NCBI GenBank assembly: GCA_022414725.1
Contig: CM039464.1
Location: 1,178,001-1,242,000, forward strand
From: Microglena sp. YARC
Lineage: Eukaryota; Chlorophyta; Chlorophyceae; Chlamydomonadales; Chlamydomonadaceae
Direction of reading: 5' to 3'
DNA: 64,000 nucleotides
The stretch's first letter is position 1, and each line of letters begins with the position of its first letter. A program made the translations under genes and the position numbers. Positions 1-10,338 of the stretch are shown here, one piece after another. The notes beneath the pieces were generated by a model. That model was given only the letters and a program-made list of their open reading frames with translations. It did no database searches and was not told the origin of the DNA.

Positions 1-485
1 GAGTTGTTGGTGTTGGACGGGCTGCATGCACAAAGCATCATTGATAGCTACAAGACATCAGAGTTGCTTTCAACATATGTGGTTGGCAGCAGGGTGTGGC
101 TCTACCAGCGCATCACCCATTGGTTGGACACCGTAGCTCCAATGCCCGCTCGGTCATCAGCCGGCGCTGCCATCCCTGCCAACCTTCTCAACCTAGACGC
201 ACAATCCCGCATGTTCCTTCTGCTCGGAGGGCCGGGCATGGGCAAGAGCGTCTTCAGCGCTATTGTGAAGAGCAAGCTTGTTGTGCGCAACAATGCTGGT
301 GGGGGTATGGTTGCCGTCCAACATTTCTTTAAGGTGGGCCAACCCCGGGGGCAGGCAAAGGCCATGGTGATGAGTCTTGCATACCAGCTTGCGGTGCAGC
401 TGCCAGGCATGTCTTCCCTCATTGCCCCAGTGGTGGTTGAGCACGGTGCAGGCGGCTCCCTCTCCCTGTTGCAAGCCTTTGAGCG
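1..485 (+). CDS. NACHT gene exon 1 (Walker A), 5' partial
   Basis: The reading frame is open from the first base, so the true start lies upstream. GGPGMGKS is encoded at about 226-249. The following QHFFKVGQPRGQ and SLAYQLAVQLP segments are typical of the NACHT core after the P-loop. The exon ends at GAGCG|GTGAGT in phase 2. The next exon supplies the G that completes an Arg codon. Confidence 0.85.
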
Positions 486-3400
486 GTGAGTTGCAGTACG
501 CTGTCATGCACCGTTTGCATGTGAATGGGAGAGAGGACAAAATGAAGCCAAAGAGATTTGCTTTTACCCTCATTGGCACCCATCGTTCTACCCTAACACT
601 CATAACCCTAACCCACTCATTGCACTTCCACTCAATCACCCTACAACTCACCACCCATCCAATCAATACTATGCCACTCATCACACTACTGCCACTCATT
701 ACACTTCCACTCATCACCTAGCCACCAACTCCCCGCCCCCCTCCCTACTCACACCCTCCCTCCCTCCCTCCCTCCCCCTCCCTCCCTCCCTCCCTCCCTC
801 CCTCCTACCGCTCATGTACCTTCTTAATCCCTTTCACGCCCTGTCACCCCTTCCCCCCCCCCCCTCCTTCCCTTTCCCCCCTAATGTAACTTCTCAAGCC
901 CCTTCAAGCCTTGTCCTAACTTCCCTCTCCTCCCCTCCCCTCCTCCCTCCCCTTCTCTCTCACCTTCTCCCTCCTCCTACCCCTCATGTATCTTCTTGAG
1001 CCCCTTCACGCCCTGTCACCCCTCCTCCCTCCCTTCCCCCCTACTTCCCTTTTTCCCCCTCATGTACCTTCTGGAGCCCCTTCAAGCCTCGTCTCAACCT
1101 CCACCTCCTCACCTCCCCTCCTCCCTCCCCTTCTCCCTCCCCTTCTCCCTCCTACCCTCATGTACCTTCTTGGGCCCCTTAACGCCCTGTCACCCCCCTC
1201 CCTCCTCCCCCCCCCTCCCTCCTCCCCCCCCTCCTTCCCTTTTCCCCCTCATGTACCTTCTTGGGCCCCTTAACGCCCTGTCACCCCCCCTCCCTCCTCC
1301 CCCCCCTCCTTCCCTTTTCCCCCTCATGTACCTTCTCGAGCCCCTTCACGCCTTGTCACAACCCCCCCTACTCCCCTCCCCTCCTCCCTCCCTTTCCCCT
1401 TCCCTCCCTGCCCCACAGGTACCTTCTTGAGCCCCTTCAAGCCTTGTTTCCCCTCCCCCCCCCCCCCCCCCCTCCTCCCCTTCCCTCTTCCCTCCCCTTC
1501 TCCCTCCCTCCTTCCCCTCAGGTACCTTCTTGAGCCCCTTCAAGCCTTGTTTCCCCTCTACCCCCTCCTCCCTCCCTCCTGCCCCTAATGAACTTTCTTG
1601 AGCCCCTTCAAGCCTTGTAACACACACTCCCCTCCTCCCTCCCCTCCTCCCTTCCTCCTCCCCCTCAGGTACCTTCTTGAGCCCCTTCAAGCTTTGTAAC
1701 ACACACTCCCCCTCCTCCCTCCCCTCCTCCCTTCCTCCTCCCCCTCAGGTACCTTCTTGAGCCCCTTCAAGCCTTGTAACACACACTCCCCTCCTCCCTC
1801 CCCTCCTCCCTTCCTCCTCCCCCTCAGGTACCTTCTTGAGCCCCTTCAAGCCCTGGGTAAGAAGGGCCCTACCCCACCTTCAGTGCTCTTCCTCTTGGAT
1901 GCTCTTGACGAAGCTGACGATGCGGGGCGGGGTTGGCTCCCGGTAGCAGCGTTGGTGGCCAAGGAATTTTCCCGCCTACCCCCGTTCGTCAGGATCATCC
2001 TCACCAGCAGGCCCGAGGCCTCCCATGATGCGGCCTCCTCAAGTCCAGAGGGGCAGCCACAAGTGGCTGACATGTTTAAAGCGTGGGAACCTGTGCAGAT
2101 CCATCCCGGGTCCCAGGTAGGGGGGAGTAGAAGAGAGGGGATTCAGTTGGTGTTGTAGGTAGGAAGGAGGGGGAAAGAGGAGATTCAATTGGTAATGTAG
2201 GTAGGAGGGAGGGCGAAAGAGGAGATTTAATTGGTGCAGTACATAGGAGGGAGGGAGAGAGAGGAGATTCAGCCAATATTGCTGGTAGGAGGGAGGGGAT
2301 GAGAGGAGATCCAATCTAGGTCGCAGGCAGGGGGGAGGGGCAGTTTAGAGACTATGCACGGCTATTTTGAGTGTTCTTTGGGACCCTTTATTTTGAGTGG
2401 TCTGCAAGTGCACGGGGATCTGAAGTTAAATGACACATTTTGCGCCAACTACAATATAATACAAGTATCGGGTGTGATGGATGCAGGGTATTTCCCCTTC
2501 CAAGCGGTTTAAATGGCGATGCAGTGGACACACCCCCAGCTGAGGGGAAGGATGGAGGGGCGGCTCCTCCATAGGAGCGCATGATGGATGCAGGGTACTT
2601 CCATTGACCAAATTGGCCAGCACTTTAATGCACTTGAAAACATAAAACTGCGCTTTGTAGTGCAAAAAGTGCAAAAATTGCTTGCTGCGCCCACAGGGGG
2701 TGGCAAAAAACTGCGCGAAAACCGCAGTGGGGCTCAAAAAGGCAGCGCGCCAGCATGCAAAAGCGCGCGCTTGGAAGTAACCCGATGGCATGGTCCTTGC
2801 GCTAACCAACATGGTACATAATAACAGTTTACGTAACTACGGTATTCAAATATAGTATGGTTGCATTGTCGTGAAGGGCTTTCGTAATACCAGCGCTCTC
2901 TCAAATGTGTTTGAAAATGTGTTTGAAAATGTGTTTGAAAATGTGTTTGAAAATGTGTTTGAAAATGCGTTTGAAAATGTGTTTGAAAATGTGTTTGAAA
3001 ATGTGTTTGAAAATGTGTTTGAAAATGTGTTTGAAAAAATGTGTTTGATAACAACCCCAAATTCCGCCAGGGGTATTGGAAATAATTTGCACGTTGGGGA
3101 GGCAGAGTGCGATGGGGTCCAAAATAATTAATCTCAAGCACTACAAATTTGAACCTAAGGTTCCCGAAGTTTGTTTTGTGGGTGTGTGTGTGTGAATGTG
3201 AGGTGTGTTTCCTCCGGCTGAGGAAAGTTCCACAGACAAAACCCTGACCCAAACAAACAACATTTATTGTGAGTGAGTGTGTGTGTATGTGTGCTTGTGT
3301 GTGTGTTTGCGTTTTGTGTGTGTGTGTGTACATGTGTATGTGGAGAGAGGCTGGGGCGGCACACTTGTTTGTTTGGGTGTGTGGGTGTACGTGGGTGTTG

Positions 3401-4906
3401 GTGTGGTTGTGCTTCTGTGTTTATGTGATCCATTTCTTTGATCCATTTTATTTTTGAGTTTTGTGTTTCCCCCCCATTTCAATGAGATGTCAAATGATTT
3501 ATAAACCCTGAGTCCAATTTCAATACAGTGGCCTTATCTTTGACCCCTAGTAAGATTTTTAAGACATCTAGAAACATTGTCTGAAGTAGAACTTTGCTAG
3601 ACAAGTTAATCTGTAGTAATAGAACCGTATATTTTGTACACATACTGTTTGAAGAAAACAATGTCTTATGTACTTTTCCAGAAAAACAACAGTGTCTGCT
3701 GTACGTATTCAGACATCTAGAAACAATGTCTTATGTACTTTTCCAGAAAAAACAAGTGTCTGCTGTACGTATTCAGACATCTAGAAACATTGTCTTAAGT
3801 AATACAACAAAATTATGTACTCGCTTGAAGGATTTGTCTTCTTTTTCAATCCCCATTGCGCAAAATCTTCCAAGAAAGTGCAAACCCCTCTGACAAGTGC
3901 GCATTAAAGTCCACACAAGTCCATCACACCAATCCAACCCTTGGGGCATCAAACGTCAGAGGGTTTCGACAAGGGATATGGCTAACCCAGACATAAGCTC
4001 CACCCAACCTGACAGGTCATCCCCATCCAGGACATGATCATGCCAGGTCACATCTCCCTCAATATTAAGAGCCACCGGCCAGAGGCCACCGAACTTTATC
4101 TCATCAGGCCGGCTACCAACTAGGGTCTACACCCATCCATCGCTCCAAGTCCAGCATGTAGCTTTATTATTTCTCGTTAAACCTATCACCAACTATCAAC
4201 CCACAATCCACAACCCCTGAGCCACAAGTTCCCTGAGCCACAACCCCCGCACCCTCCGGAGCTCATCCTCTACATTATCAACCTATGAGCACTAATTCCT
4301 CGGTTCCACAGGGTAGCCATGTCAGGCCATTGTCATGCCAAGTTATATACAATGGCTTAAACCGACCTGTAGCCAAGAGGAAAGGGTCGGAAATCAGGTA
4401 TTAATTAATTTATAATTGGTTGGGTGAGCTGAGCCCCTTGGGTTATATCCTAATAATATATAACGGGTTTCATTAGTTACGGATTCACATATAAGGTTTC
4501 CATTTAACTAGGTTTCCATTTAACTAGATGTAAAACTAATAAAGACTTGGAAGAAAGTAAAAAAATAAATAGAAAACGTCTAATTCGAATACAATTACAG
4601 GGTAGCCATGTCAGGCCATTGTCATGCCATGGCTACCCTGTTGAGCTAAAGGTAATGATAACGCCTGGTGGGGCGTGGTGTTAAGGGAGCCCGTCGTACG
4701 AGGGTGGGGAGCAGTCTCCTACCTCAACTGGACAAGCTACCATCGTGGTTGATGATTACCCGCAACGCCAAGAGCGACCAAAGGGGGAGTCGAACCCCCG
4801 ACTCTTCTTCCTCAAGCGATCTGGTCTACCACTAGACCATTGTATATAACTGAAAGGGGCTACCCTGTTGAGCTTTCCAAAGAGGCCCTCACGTACCTGG
4901 ACTCCC

Positions 4907-4944
<38 letters not shown>

Positions 4945-6762
4945 CCCCCCCCCCCTATTTGTATTGTGCAGGAGAACCTCGCAGATATGGAGTTGGTGTT
5001 GAGGTTTCGTCTGAAGGAGGGGCACATCGTTGAGGAGGAGGACTTGACAAAGGCCGTGGCTATCATGTTGCACAAGAGTATGGTGAGGGGAGGGGGGCCA
5101 GGGGGTGGGATTCATTGTTTACGTGTGGGCTTGATGGAGGAACCTGGGTCCACGTCTAGGCCGTGGCTATCATGTTGCACAAGAGCATGGTGAGGGGAGG
5201 GAGGCTCCTGGTGTCTTGTGTACAGAGATGGACAGGAAGTTTTCCTAGTCTCTTATATGGAGAGAAGGATTTAAGTATTCATGGTATCTTGTCTTATCTA
5301 TGGAAAGACAGACGTGAGGTATCATTGTTCTCTTGTGTGATCTGGGGACAGACAGACATGGAGTATTCCTGGACCCTTGTGTGGAGGGACCGCCTAGATG
5401 TTTACTAGTACCTTCTGGATCTGTGGAGGGACCTGGGGCCACGTCTACTACATTATTTGTGACCCAGGTTCCTCCACGGGCTGCCAGATCAGGAAGGATC
5501 CCTTGCTGGGAAGAGCTTTTGTTTCCCGTTGTCGTCGGCTGTGCCTGCAGAGTGTGTATGAGTGTGTGTGTGTGTGTGTGTGTGGTGGTGGTGGGGGGAG
5601 TGGCGTGAGTGTGGGGGCGGATGGGATGGGATGGGTTTAGGGTTTAGTTGTTATAGCTAGGGTTGGGCCGACGTATGAACGTATACTCATATGTTTATAA
5701 GCTCATACGTATATATACGCCGTATGTTGTTTCTCGAAACGTATGAGTATACACGTATACAAGCGTATGAGTTGTACTTCGAAAAGTTCCCTGCACATAA
5801 TTTTCTCGGTTTTCATTCAATTTATCATTTACATAGCTCATCAGAAAGCTGTTGACCTCCTCTATCAAAATATGCAATTCAATTAATCGTTCAAACATAC
5901 CATTTTTGTATATGTGGCCTACAGTTTGATTTAGATAACCAGGATGGCACACATATCAGAGCGCCATCTAGCCTTCCATTCCACAAGTTGTGCTCCTACG
6001 TGGGCTTGATGGATTGATGGTGAAAGCAATGCAATGTGAAGATGGACAATATTGCAATATATTTATATACTGATATTATTATAACCTGTAGCTGTCTCAT
6101 AGAGCTGCCTAGAAGCTGCTGCACACTTGGTCTGAAACCTGTAGCTGACTTACAGAGCTGCCTAGAAGCTGCTACACACTTGGTCTGAAACCTGTAGCTG
6201 ACTCACAGAGCTGCCAAGAAGCTGCTGCACACTTAGTCTATAACCAGTAGCTGACTTAGGGAGCTGCGTTTAAATACTGATGTGAACATGGAAAATATTA
6301 ATGTAATATTGGCATTGAATGGATCCCTTAGATTGGCACCGCGCTTCTTGGTCGACGTCCTTTCTGGCCAAGATTTATTTTTCTGAGATATGGGCAACAT
6401 AAAATTGCCAGAGTATTTTTTTGATAGTTTATATGTGAAGCCAATGAAATTAGCAACGTGGCAATACCTTTAAACCCATGTAAAAATCTTTTCCCAAGAA
6501 GTGCAATAATTACTCATACGTTTTAATACGTTTATATGCATACGTTTATACGTTCATACGTTTATACGGCATATAAAAATGAAAATATACGTTTGCTTCC
6601 CAACCCTAGTTATAGCTGAGTTGTGATGGCCAGCCTGGGGAGCTTATAAGCTGCATGATTTGGGACCCAGGTTCCTCCACGGGGTGCCAGATCAGGAAGG
6701 ATCCCTTGCTGGGAAGAGCTTTTCTTTCCTGTTGTCGCAGGCTGTGCCTGCAGAGTGTGCAT

Positions 6763-6793
<31 letters not shown>

Positions 6794-8909
6794 GTGGGGG
6801 GGGAGTGGCGTGTGTGTGGGGCGGGGATGGGATGGGGATGGGTTTAGGGTTTAGTTGTTATAGCTGAGTTGTGATGGCCAGCCTGGGCAGCCTACAAGCT
6901 GCATGATTTGGGACCCAGGTTCCTCCACATGCATGTTTATGAAGCTAGGCCACAGGTGGAGGAACCTGGGGCCACGTCTAGGCTGTGGCTATCATGTTTA
7001 CACACTAGAGTGCTTTGTGTGGTGGGGGGGGGATGAACAGTGGTTAGCTGGACAGTGGGGTGGGGTGGACAGTGTATGTGTGTGCGTGTTGGGGGTGGCT
7101 GCCATGTTGCACAATAGCATGGTGAGGGGAGGGAGGCCAGGGGTTGGGTTTTGTTGTGTACGCGTGGGCGTGGTGGAGTTGGGGTGGTGGTCAAGGGGGG
7201 CAGCAGAAAGAGACTTAAGTGCAAAGGTACATGACAGTATCACTAGTAAATTTAGCACCAAAACTGCACCATTATTGTGGCCTGGACAGTGGGTTGGATA
7301 GTGCAATTGTTATGGTGCATAATAATTAAAAAACATTGCGCAAATAACCTACTTTGCACTGTTGAAATATGTGCATGCACCAGGAGCATCCAATGGGCCA
7401 TAGAAGTCCACACACAGCTGGTCTAGGGTATACTGACAATGGTTTGGGGATGGGAAGAAAAATGGTGTATTTGAAAGGTCTCAGCGAGATTGGCTGAGCT
7501 GTGTTTACAGTCGAGGTTCATTTATATCTTGACATTTGGTGGGCCATTTCTTCCATTTGGGACATGCCCTTCAATTTCCAGTGTGGCAAGTTTTTCCCTT
7601 CCAAACTGCCCCCCTTCTCCCCCTTGATAAAACCTCAACCCTTGAACGGTGATCAAAGCTTGGACGCCAGGACCACAAGAAACACCCCAACCCATAAACT
7701 TTAGAACCTCAAACCTTGAACTGTAAACCCCAAACCCTTAAAACCTAAACTTGAGCTCCCGAACCCCATAATCTAATCATGAACCTAACCCCCAAATATT
7801 GAAACATTGAACACCATACCTTAATGGAAAAAAATCAACCTTGTATAAACTCAAACCATAAACAATAAACCCTAAACTATCAACCTTGAATAACAGAACC
7901 TCAAATCATAAACCTAAACCCTAAACCCTAACAATCAAGCCTTGTTAACCTCGAACTATAAACACTAAAAGAATAATCAACATACTTGATGCTCCAAACA
8001 AACTGCAACCCCTGCCAAAAATCACAACCATCACAAACCACATGCATTCGCGCAAACATCACTACCAAGCCTCGCGCCTTGAACTCTTGAACCTTGAACC
8101 ATCAAACCCTATCACTTTTAATTAGGAAATGACACCCCCGTGTGCATAGCATATTTTGTGTGCACTTGTGTGGCAATGTGTGTTTTTGTGGCATCACCTT
8201 GCCTTTGTGCCTAACCATGCCCCCCCCACCCACCACCCACCCTCCGCCCACCCTCCCCCACCCTCTCCCCAACCACCTCCAGGGCCAGTTTGTGTGGCTC
8301 AAGTTTGCATTCGACCAACTCTCTGAACGTCCAGGCTTCTGGAGGTTGGACGAGCTTGTTCTGATACTGCCGGAGGGGCTGAATGGCACGTACCGCTACT
8401 TGCTGGGCAGGGTGCGTCGTACGCTACAGGCTGGAACCCCTGAGCAACAACGCTTGTGGGATTTGTTGCATGAGCGCACGCTTCCGGTGTTGTTGGTGGC
8501 CCGGGAGGCACTATCGGTAGCTAAGTTGGCGTGGTTGGCAGGGGTGCGGCCAGAGGATGCCAGGCAAGGTGTGGAGCTGTTGGGAAGCTTGTTCCCTTAC
8601 CACGTAGGGCAAGACCGCATCCTCCCCTACCACAAGAGTGTGCTAGACTGGCTGGGGTCGGAGGTGGATGCAGGCGTGGAGTTGGTTGTGAGGCGGGAGG
8701 TCGGCCACCACCTGTCTGGTGCTGCATGCCTCAACGTGGCCATGGGCTTGCAAGCCTCGTTGTATGCCCCGCCTGTTGCTGAAGCGCCTTCAGAGGAAGC
8801 ATTGAAAGAGCAGTATGCGCTTCGGCACTGTATTCCACACCTGGTGAAGGCAGGCGATGGATCGTGGGCAAGCATTGACAGCTTGGCATTACAGTTTGGC
8901 TTCGTGCAG
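1..8909 (+). CDS. NACHT-type STAND NTPase gene, partial (four exons recovered)
   Basis: This is an intracellular P-loop NTPase of the NACHT/STAND class, a signalling switch family whose C-terminal repeats normally sense a ligand. The exons are 1-485, 1828-2116, 4972-5082 and 8283-8909. They join with compatible phases (2, 0, 0, 0) into one 504-codon frame. Seen in order: Walker A GGPGMGKS, a YLLEPLQAL segment, Walker B LFLLDALDEADD, a sensor-like IILTSRPEA motif, then the helical region with KSMGQFVWLKF and YHKSVLDWL, which matches the usual spacing of fungal and animal NACHT proteins. The frame is open at base 1 and exon 4 ends at a GT donor, so both gene ends are missing. The ligand-sensing repeats probably lie in or beyond the N gap, but I found no later exon. 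The NACHT identity is firm; the biological role is not known. Confidence 0.85.
490..806 (+). other. Intron 1 of the NACHT gene, 5' part
   Basis: Intronic sequence that becomes rich in CATCAC/CTCATCACC short repeats and then in CCCT repeats from about 730. I see no coding signal. It leads into the array of exon-2 acceptor copies. Confidence 0.6.
807..1827 (+). repeat. Array of about 12 degenerate copies of the exon-2 acceptor and exon start
   Basis: A C/T-rich tract in which TACCTTCTTGAGCCCCTTCA, the first bases of exon 2, recurs in degraded form near 817, 886, 988, 1064, 1153, 1254, 1328, 1420, 1522, 1590, 1670 and 1750. The copies are 66-100 bp apart. The copies near 1419, 1522, 1669 and 1749 keep an intact CAG|GTACC acceptor. 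The real exon is the most 3' copy, at 1828. Several copies run into a stop soon after the YLLEPLQAL-like codons, so using them would truncate the protein. Confidence 0.85.
1828..2116 (+). CDS. NACHT gene exon 2 (Walker B)
   Basis: Acceptor CCCCTCAG|G and donor TCCCAG|GTAGGG. The exon encodes YLLEPLQAL, the Walker B block LFLLDALDEADD and IILTSRPEA. It is 289 nt: one base completes the split Arg codon and 96 codons follow, ending in phase 0. Only this copy of the repeated exon start continues into an open frame. Confidence 0.88.
2117..2345 (+). repeat. Echoes of the exon-2 donor side (about 60-bp units)
   Basis: Purine-rich units of GTAGG(A/G)GGGAG...GAGGAGATTCAATTGG repeat four to five times after the donor. 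The last, near 2306-2340, also resembles the exon end: AGATCCAATCTAGGTCGCAG against AGATCCATCCCGGGTCCCAG. Some exonic sequence was therefore carried along. Confidence 0.6.
2591..2783 (+). mobile_element. hAT-type MITE, family 1, degraded copy
   Basis: Starts CAGGGTACTTCCA and ends TTGGAAGTAACCC, an eroded inverted repeat. The interior matches the better-preserved copy at 43,079-43,252, sharing the AAACTGCGCTTTG and GGGGCTCAAAAAGGCAGCGC blocks. The flanks GATGGATG and GATGGCATG look like a damaged 8-bp target duplication. It encodes no transposase. Confidence 0.75.
2902..3036 (+). repeat. 12-bp minisatellite, about 11 copies
   Basis: Near-perfect tandem repeat of AAAATGTGTTTG, with one copy carrying GCG. 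Because 12 is a multiple of 3, both strands look open (FENV and FKHI repeats), but nothing else suggests coding. Confidence 0.9.
3176..3440 (+). repeat. GT-rich simple sequence
   Basis: Imperfect (GT)n with ATG and TTT interruptions inside NACHT intron 2. It holds no gene signal. Confidence 0.8.
3654..3790 (+). repeat. Tandem duplication of about 66 bp
   Basis: Two adjacent copies of a unit containing AATGTCTTATGTACTTTTCC and GTATTCAGACATCTAGAAAC. A fragment of the same unit lies upstream near 3560. Confidence 0.8.
3880..4598. other. NACHT intron 2, no gene seen
   Basis: Mostly unique, moderately AT-rich sequence. An 'AGGGTAGCCATGTCAGGCC' block near 4310 recurs at about 4600. I see no exon, RNA gene or long repeat. 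Confidence 0.5.
4599..4641. repeat. Short perfect hairpin
   Basis: CAGGGTAGCCATG and its reverse complement CATGGCTACCCTG enclose a short loop. The right arm is also the first half of the SINE target duplication just downstream. Confidence 0.7.
4631..4874 (-). mobile_element. tRNA-derived SINE family A with 17-bp target duplication
   Basis: The body is 4648-4857, minus strand. The head carries A box TGGTCTAGTGGTAGACC and a B-box-like GGGGGTTCGACTCCC. The tail ends CAGGCGTTATCATTACC. Identical copies of GGCTACCCTGTTGAGCT flank it at 4631-4647 and 4858-4874, a target duplication expected of LINE-driven insertion. It lies about 100 bp upstream of NACHT exon 3, in the intron. Confidence 0.9.
4909..4955 (+). 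repeat. Poly-C tract acting as polypyrimidine tract of exon 3
   Basis: A nearly uninterrupted C run followed by TATTTGTATTGTGCAG. It sits where the polypyrimidine tract of the exon-3 acceptor is expected. Confidence 0.8.
4972..5082 (+). CDS. NACHT gene exon 3
   Basis: Acceptor TTGTGCAG|GAG and donor AGTATG|GTGAGG enclose 37 codons, phase 0 at both ends. The encoded ENLADMELVLRFRL...AVAIMLHKSM runs directly into GQFVW of exon 4. This gives the usual NACHT sequence in which a short helix pair precedes a K-S-x-G-x-F-x-W motif. Confidence 0.85.
5138..5200 (+). repeat. Echo of the exon-3 end and donor
   Basis: CCGTGGCTATCATGTTGCAC...AGCATG|GTGAGGGGAGG repeats the last codons of exon 3 together with its donor, about 110 bp into the intron. 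A similar copy is at about 7096-7135, and a fragment with CACGTCTAGGCTGTGGCTATCATG lies at 6973-6993. Confidence 0.85.
5459..5657 (+). repeat. Copy 1 of a 200-bp intronic duplication
   Basis: Runs from GACCCAGGTTCCTCCACGGG through a (TG)n tract to GTTTAGGGTTTAGTTGTTATAGC. It matches 6658-6863. Here it is interrupted at its end by the hAT-like element at 5658-6608. Confidence 0.85.
5658..6608. mobile_element. hAT-type non-autonomous element, 951 bp, with 8-bp TSD and empty site
   Basis: Terminal inverted repeats TAGGGTTGGG and CCCAACCCTA. Identical 8-bp GTTATAGC flanks lie at 5650-5657 and 6609-6616. The duplicated flank at 6856-6863 shows the uninterrupted site. Subterminal regions carry many CATACGTTTATACG-type motifs in both orientations, as hAT subterminal binding sites do. 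No transposase frame is seen. The middle has three roughly 60-bp units with GAGCTGCCTAGAAGCTGCT (about 6080-6265), a motif shared with other intronic repeats in the window. Confidence 0.9.
6658..6866 (+). repeat. Copy 2 of the 200-bp duplication (empty site for the hAT element)
   Basis: Matches 5459-5657, and its TTAGTTGTTATAGCTGAGTT is uninterrupted, so it preserves the pre-insertion target. Confidence 0.85.
6957..7140 (+). repeat. Further echoes of the exon-3 donor region
   Basis: Contains GGCTGTGGCTATCATG (about 6980) and GTGGCTGCCATGTTGCAC with AGCATGGTGAGG (about 7096-7135), degraded versions of the exon-3 end and donor. Confidence 0.75.
7310..7640. other. NACHT intron 3, nothing recognised
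   Basis: Unique sequence without coding, RNA or repeat signals that I can support. Confidence 0.4.
7640..8110 (+). repeat. Degenerate AACCTTGAAC / CCCTAAACC repeat
   Basis: Short motifs such as AAACCCTAAACC, AACCTTGAAC and TCAAACC recur irregularly. Some match the plant-type telomere unit CCCTAAA, but the array is far too degenerate to be a telomere. Confidence 0.6.
8283..8909 (+). CDS. NACHT gene exon 4 (post-NTPase helical region)
   Basis: Acceptor CACCTCCAG|GGCCAG and donor GTGCAG|GTGTGT enclose 209 codons, phase 0. It starts GQFVWLKFAFDQL, contains a run of Leu-rich helices and ends with a YHKSVLDWL motif and YALRHCIPHLVKAG. Both motifs are common between the NACHT domain and the repeat domain of such proteins. 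The sensor repeats expected next are not in the assembled sequence. Confidence 0.85.
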
Positions 8910-9030
8910 GTGTGTGTGTGGGGCGTGCATGTAGCATTTTGGCAGGTGTGTGGGGGGAGGGCGTGCATGCATGCATTTTGGCAGGTGTGTGTGTATTTGT
9001 GTGTGTGAAAGCATGTGTGTGTATGATATG

Positions 9031-9054
9031 GAGGGGGGGGGGGGGGGGGGGGGG

Positions 9055-9116
<62 letters not shown>

Positions 9117-9119
9117 GGG
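9031..9119 (+). repeat. Poly-G run of about 85 bases
   Basis: Almost pure G with three single-base A interruptions. A second G run with two C interruptions is at 9557-9602. The length is likely unreliable, because such runs are a known weak point of sequencing. Confidence 0.85.
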
Positions 9120-9121
9120 GG

Positions 9122-9400
9122 AGGCAATGCACTTCAGAAGATGCATTGCAAGAGCTGTTATGCGCTTCGGTACTGTAATTCCACACCTACTGAAGGCAGG
9201 TGAATGATGGATCGTGGGAAGCATTGACGGCTTGGCATTACAGTTAGGCTTGTGCTTGTGTGGGGGATAAGGCATGCATGCATGCATTTTGGCAATGTGT
9301 GTGGGGAGGGCGCGCATGCACGTGGCATTTTGGCGGGGTGATGGATTGTGGGCAAGCATTGACGGCTTTGTCATTGTAGTTTGGCTTCGTACAGATGTGT
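9122..9400 (+). repeat. Two echoes of the exon-4 end and donor
   Basis: 9125-9250 repeats the exon-4 codons around LRHCIPHLVKAG...DSLALQ with several disabling changes. 9338-9395 repeats GGATTGTGGGCAAGCATTGAC through TTGGCTTCGTACAG. GCATGCATGCATTTTGGCA repeats between them. The functional exon is the 5'-most copy. Confidence 0.85.
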
Positions 9401-9954
9401 GTGGGGGGGGTGCATGCATGCATTTTGGCAGGTGTGTGTGTTTGTGTGCGTGAATGCATGTATGTTTATGAGTGTGTGTGTGAAGTGAAGTGTTGTGGGT
9501 TTGGGTGGGTGTTATGTGGTGGGTGGGTGGGTGTGGGTGGGTGGGTGGGTGAGTGGGGGGGGGGGGGGGGGCGGGCGGGGGGGGGGGGGGGGGGGGGGGG
9601 GCGGGGCATGATGTTAGTATGATAAGTTTGAGGAATGGAGTGGCATGTGTGGTACCTATGCCTGGAGGGCAAGGGTTGGGGGTAGTAACAAATGAAGGGG
9701 TAGGGTAAAAGGTAGGGATAGTAACAGATAAGGGTAAGTAAAGGAGTAGGGAAGGTTGCCATGGGGGGGAGATCATTTCATTTTGGGGTGTGGGAATTTC
9801 TGTGAGCATAGTGTTGTGTGTAGGGTAAGGTGGGGATCAGATTTTGTTTGTGTTCCGTTCATGGGCCTGCCCCCCCCCCCCCTTCAGATATGAATGTTGT
9901 CACACAAGCACACACACCACACGTACAGACGCAACACACACATTCACCTGACCA

Positions 9955-10260
9955 ACCCACCCAAACAACCAAACAAAACCAACAAACCAAACCAAACCAA
10001 ACCAAACGCAAAACCAACCAAACCCAAAGCCAACCAAACCAAACCAAACCAAACCAAACCAAAACCAACCAAACCATACAAACCAAACAAACAAACCAAC
10101 ATACCAAACCAAACAACCAACCATCCAAACCAAAACCAAACAAAACCAAAACCAAAACCAAACAAGACCGGACCAGCCAGACCAAAACAAACCAAACTAA
10201 ACCCAAACCCAAACCCAAAACCAAACCCAAAAACCTAATCCCTAAATCCAATCTTAACCC
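9955..10260 (+). repeat. (CCAAA)n-type satellite
   Basis: Imperfect AACCAAACCAAACC tandem repeat, drifting into ACCCAAACCC near the gap. The open frames in it are by-products of the base composition. Confidence 0.9.
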
Positions 10261-10338
10261 AAACCCACATCCAAATCAAACCAACAGCAATGCCTATGCA
10301 AGTGGATCGGATCCTCTGTATTGCGTGACTCTGATCAG

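Noticed and set aside
2871..3131. FENV-repeat protein
   Set aside because: A 12-bp minisatellite open on both strands.
7640..8110. Interstitial telomere
   Set aside because: Only scattered CCCTAAA units among unrelated motifs.
8627..9809. Pro-rich minus-strand frames up to 306 codons
   Set aside because: Translated poly-G and TG repeats on the wrong strand of NACHT exon 4 and its intron.
9859..10251. Trp/Phe/Gly-rich minus-strand protein
   Set aside because: Arithmetic product of the CCAAA satellite.
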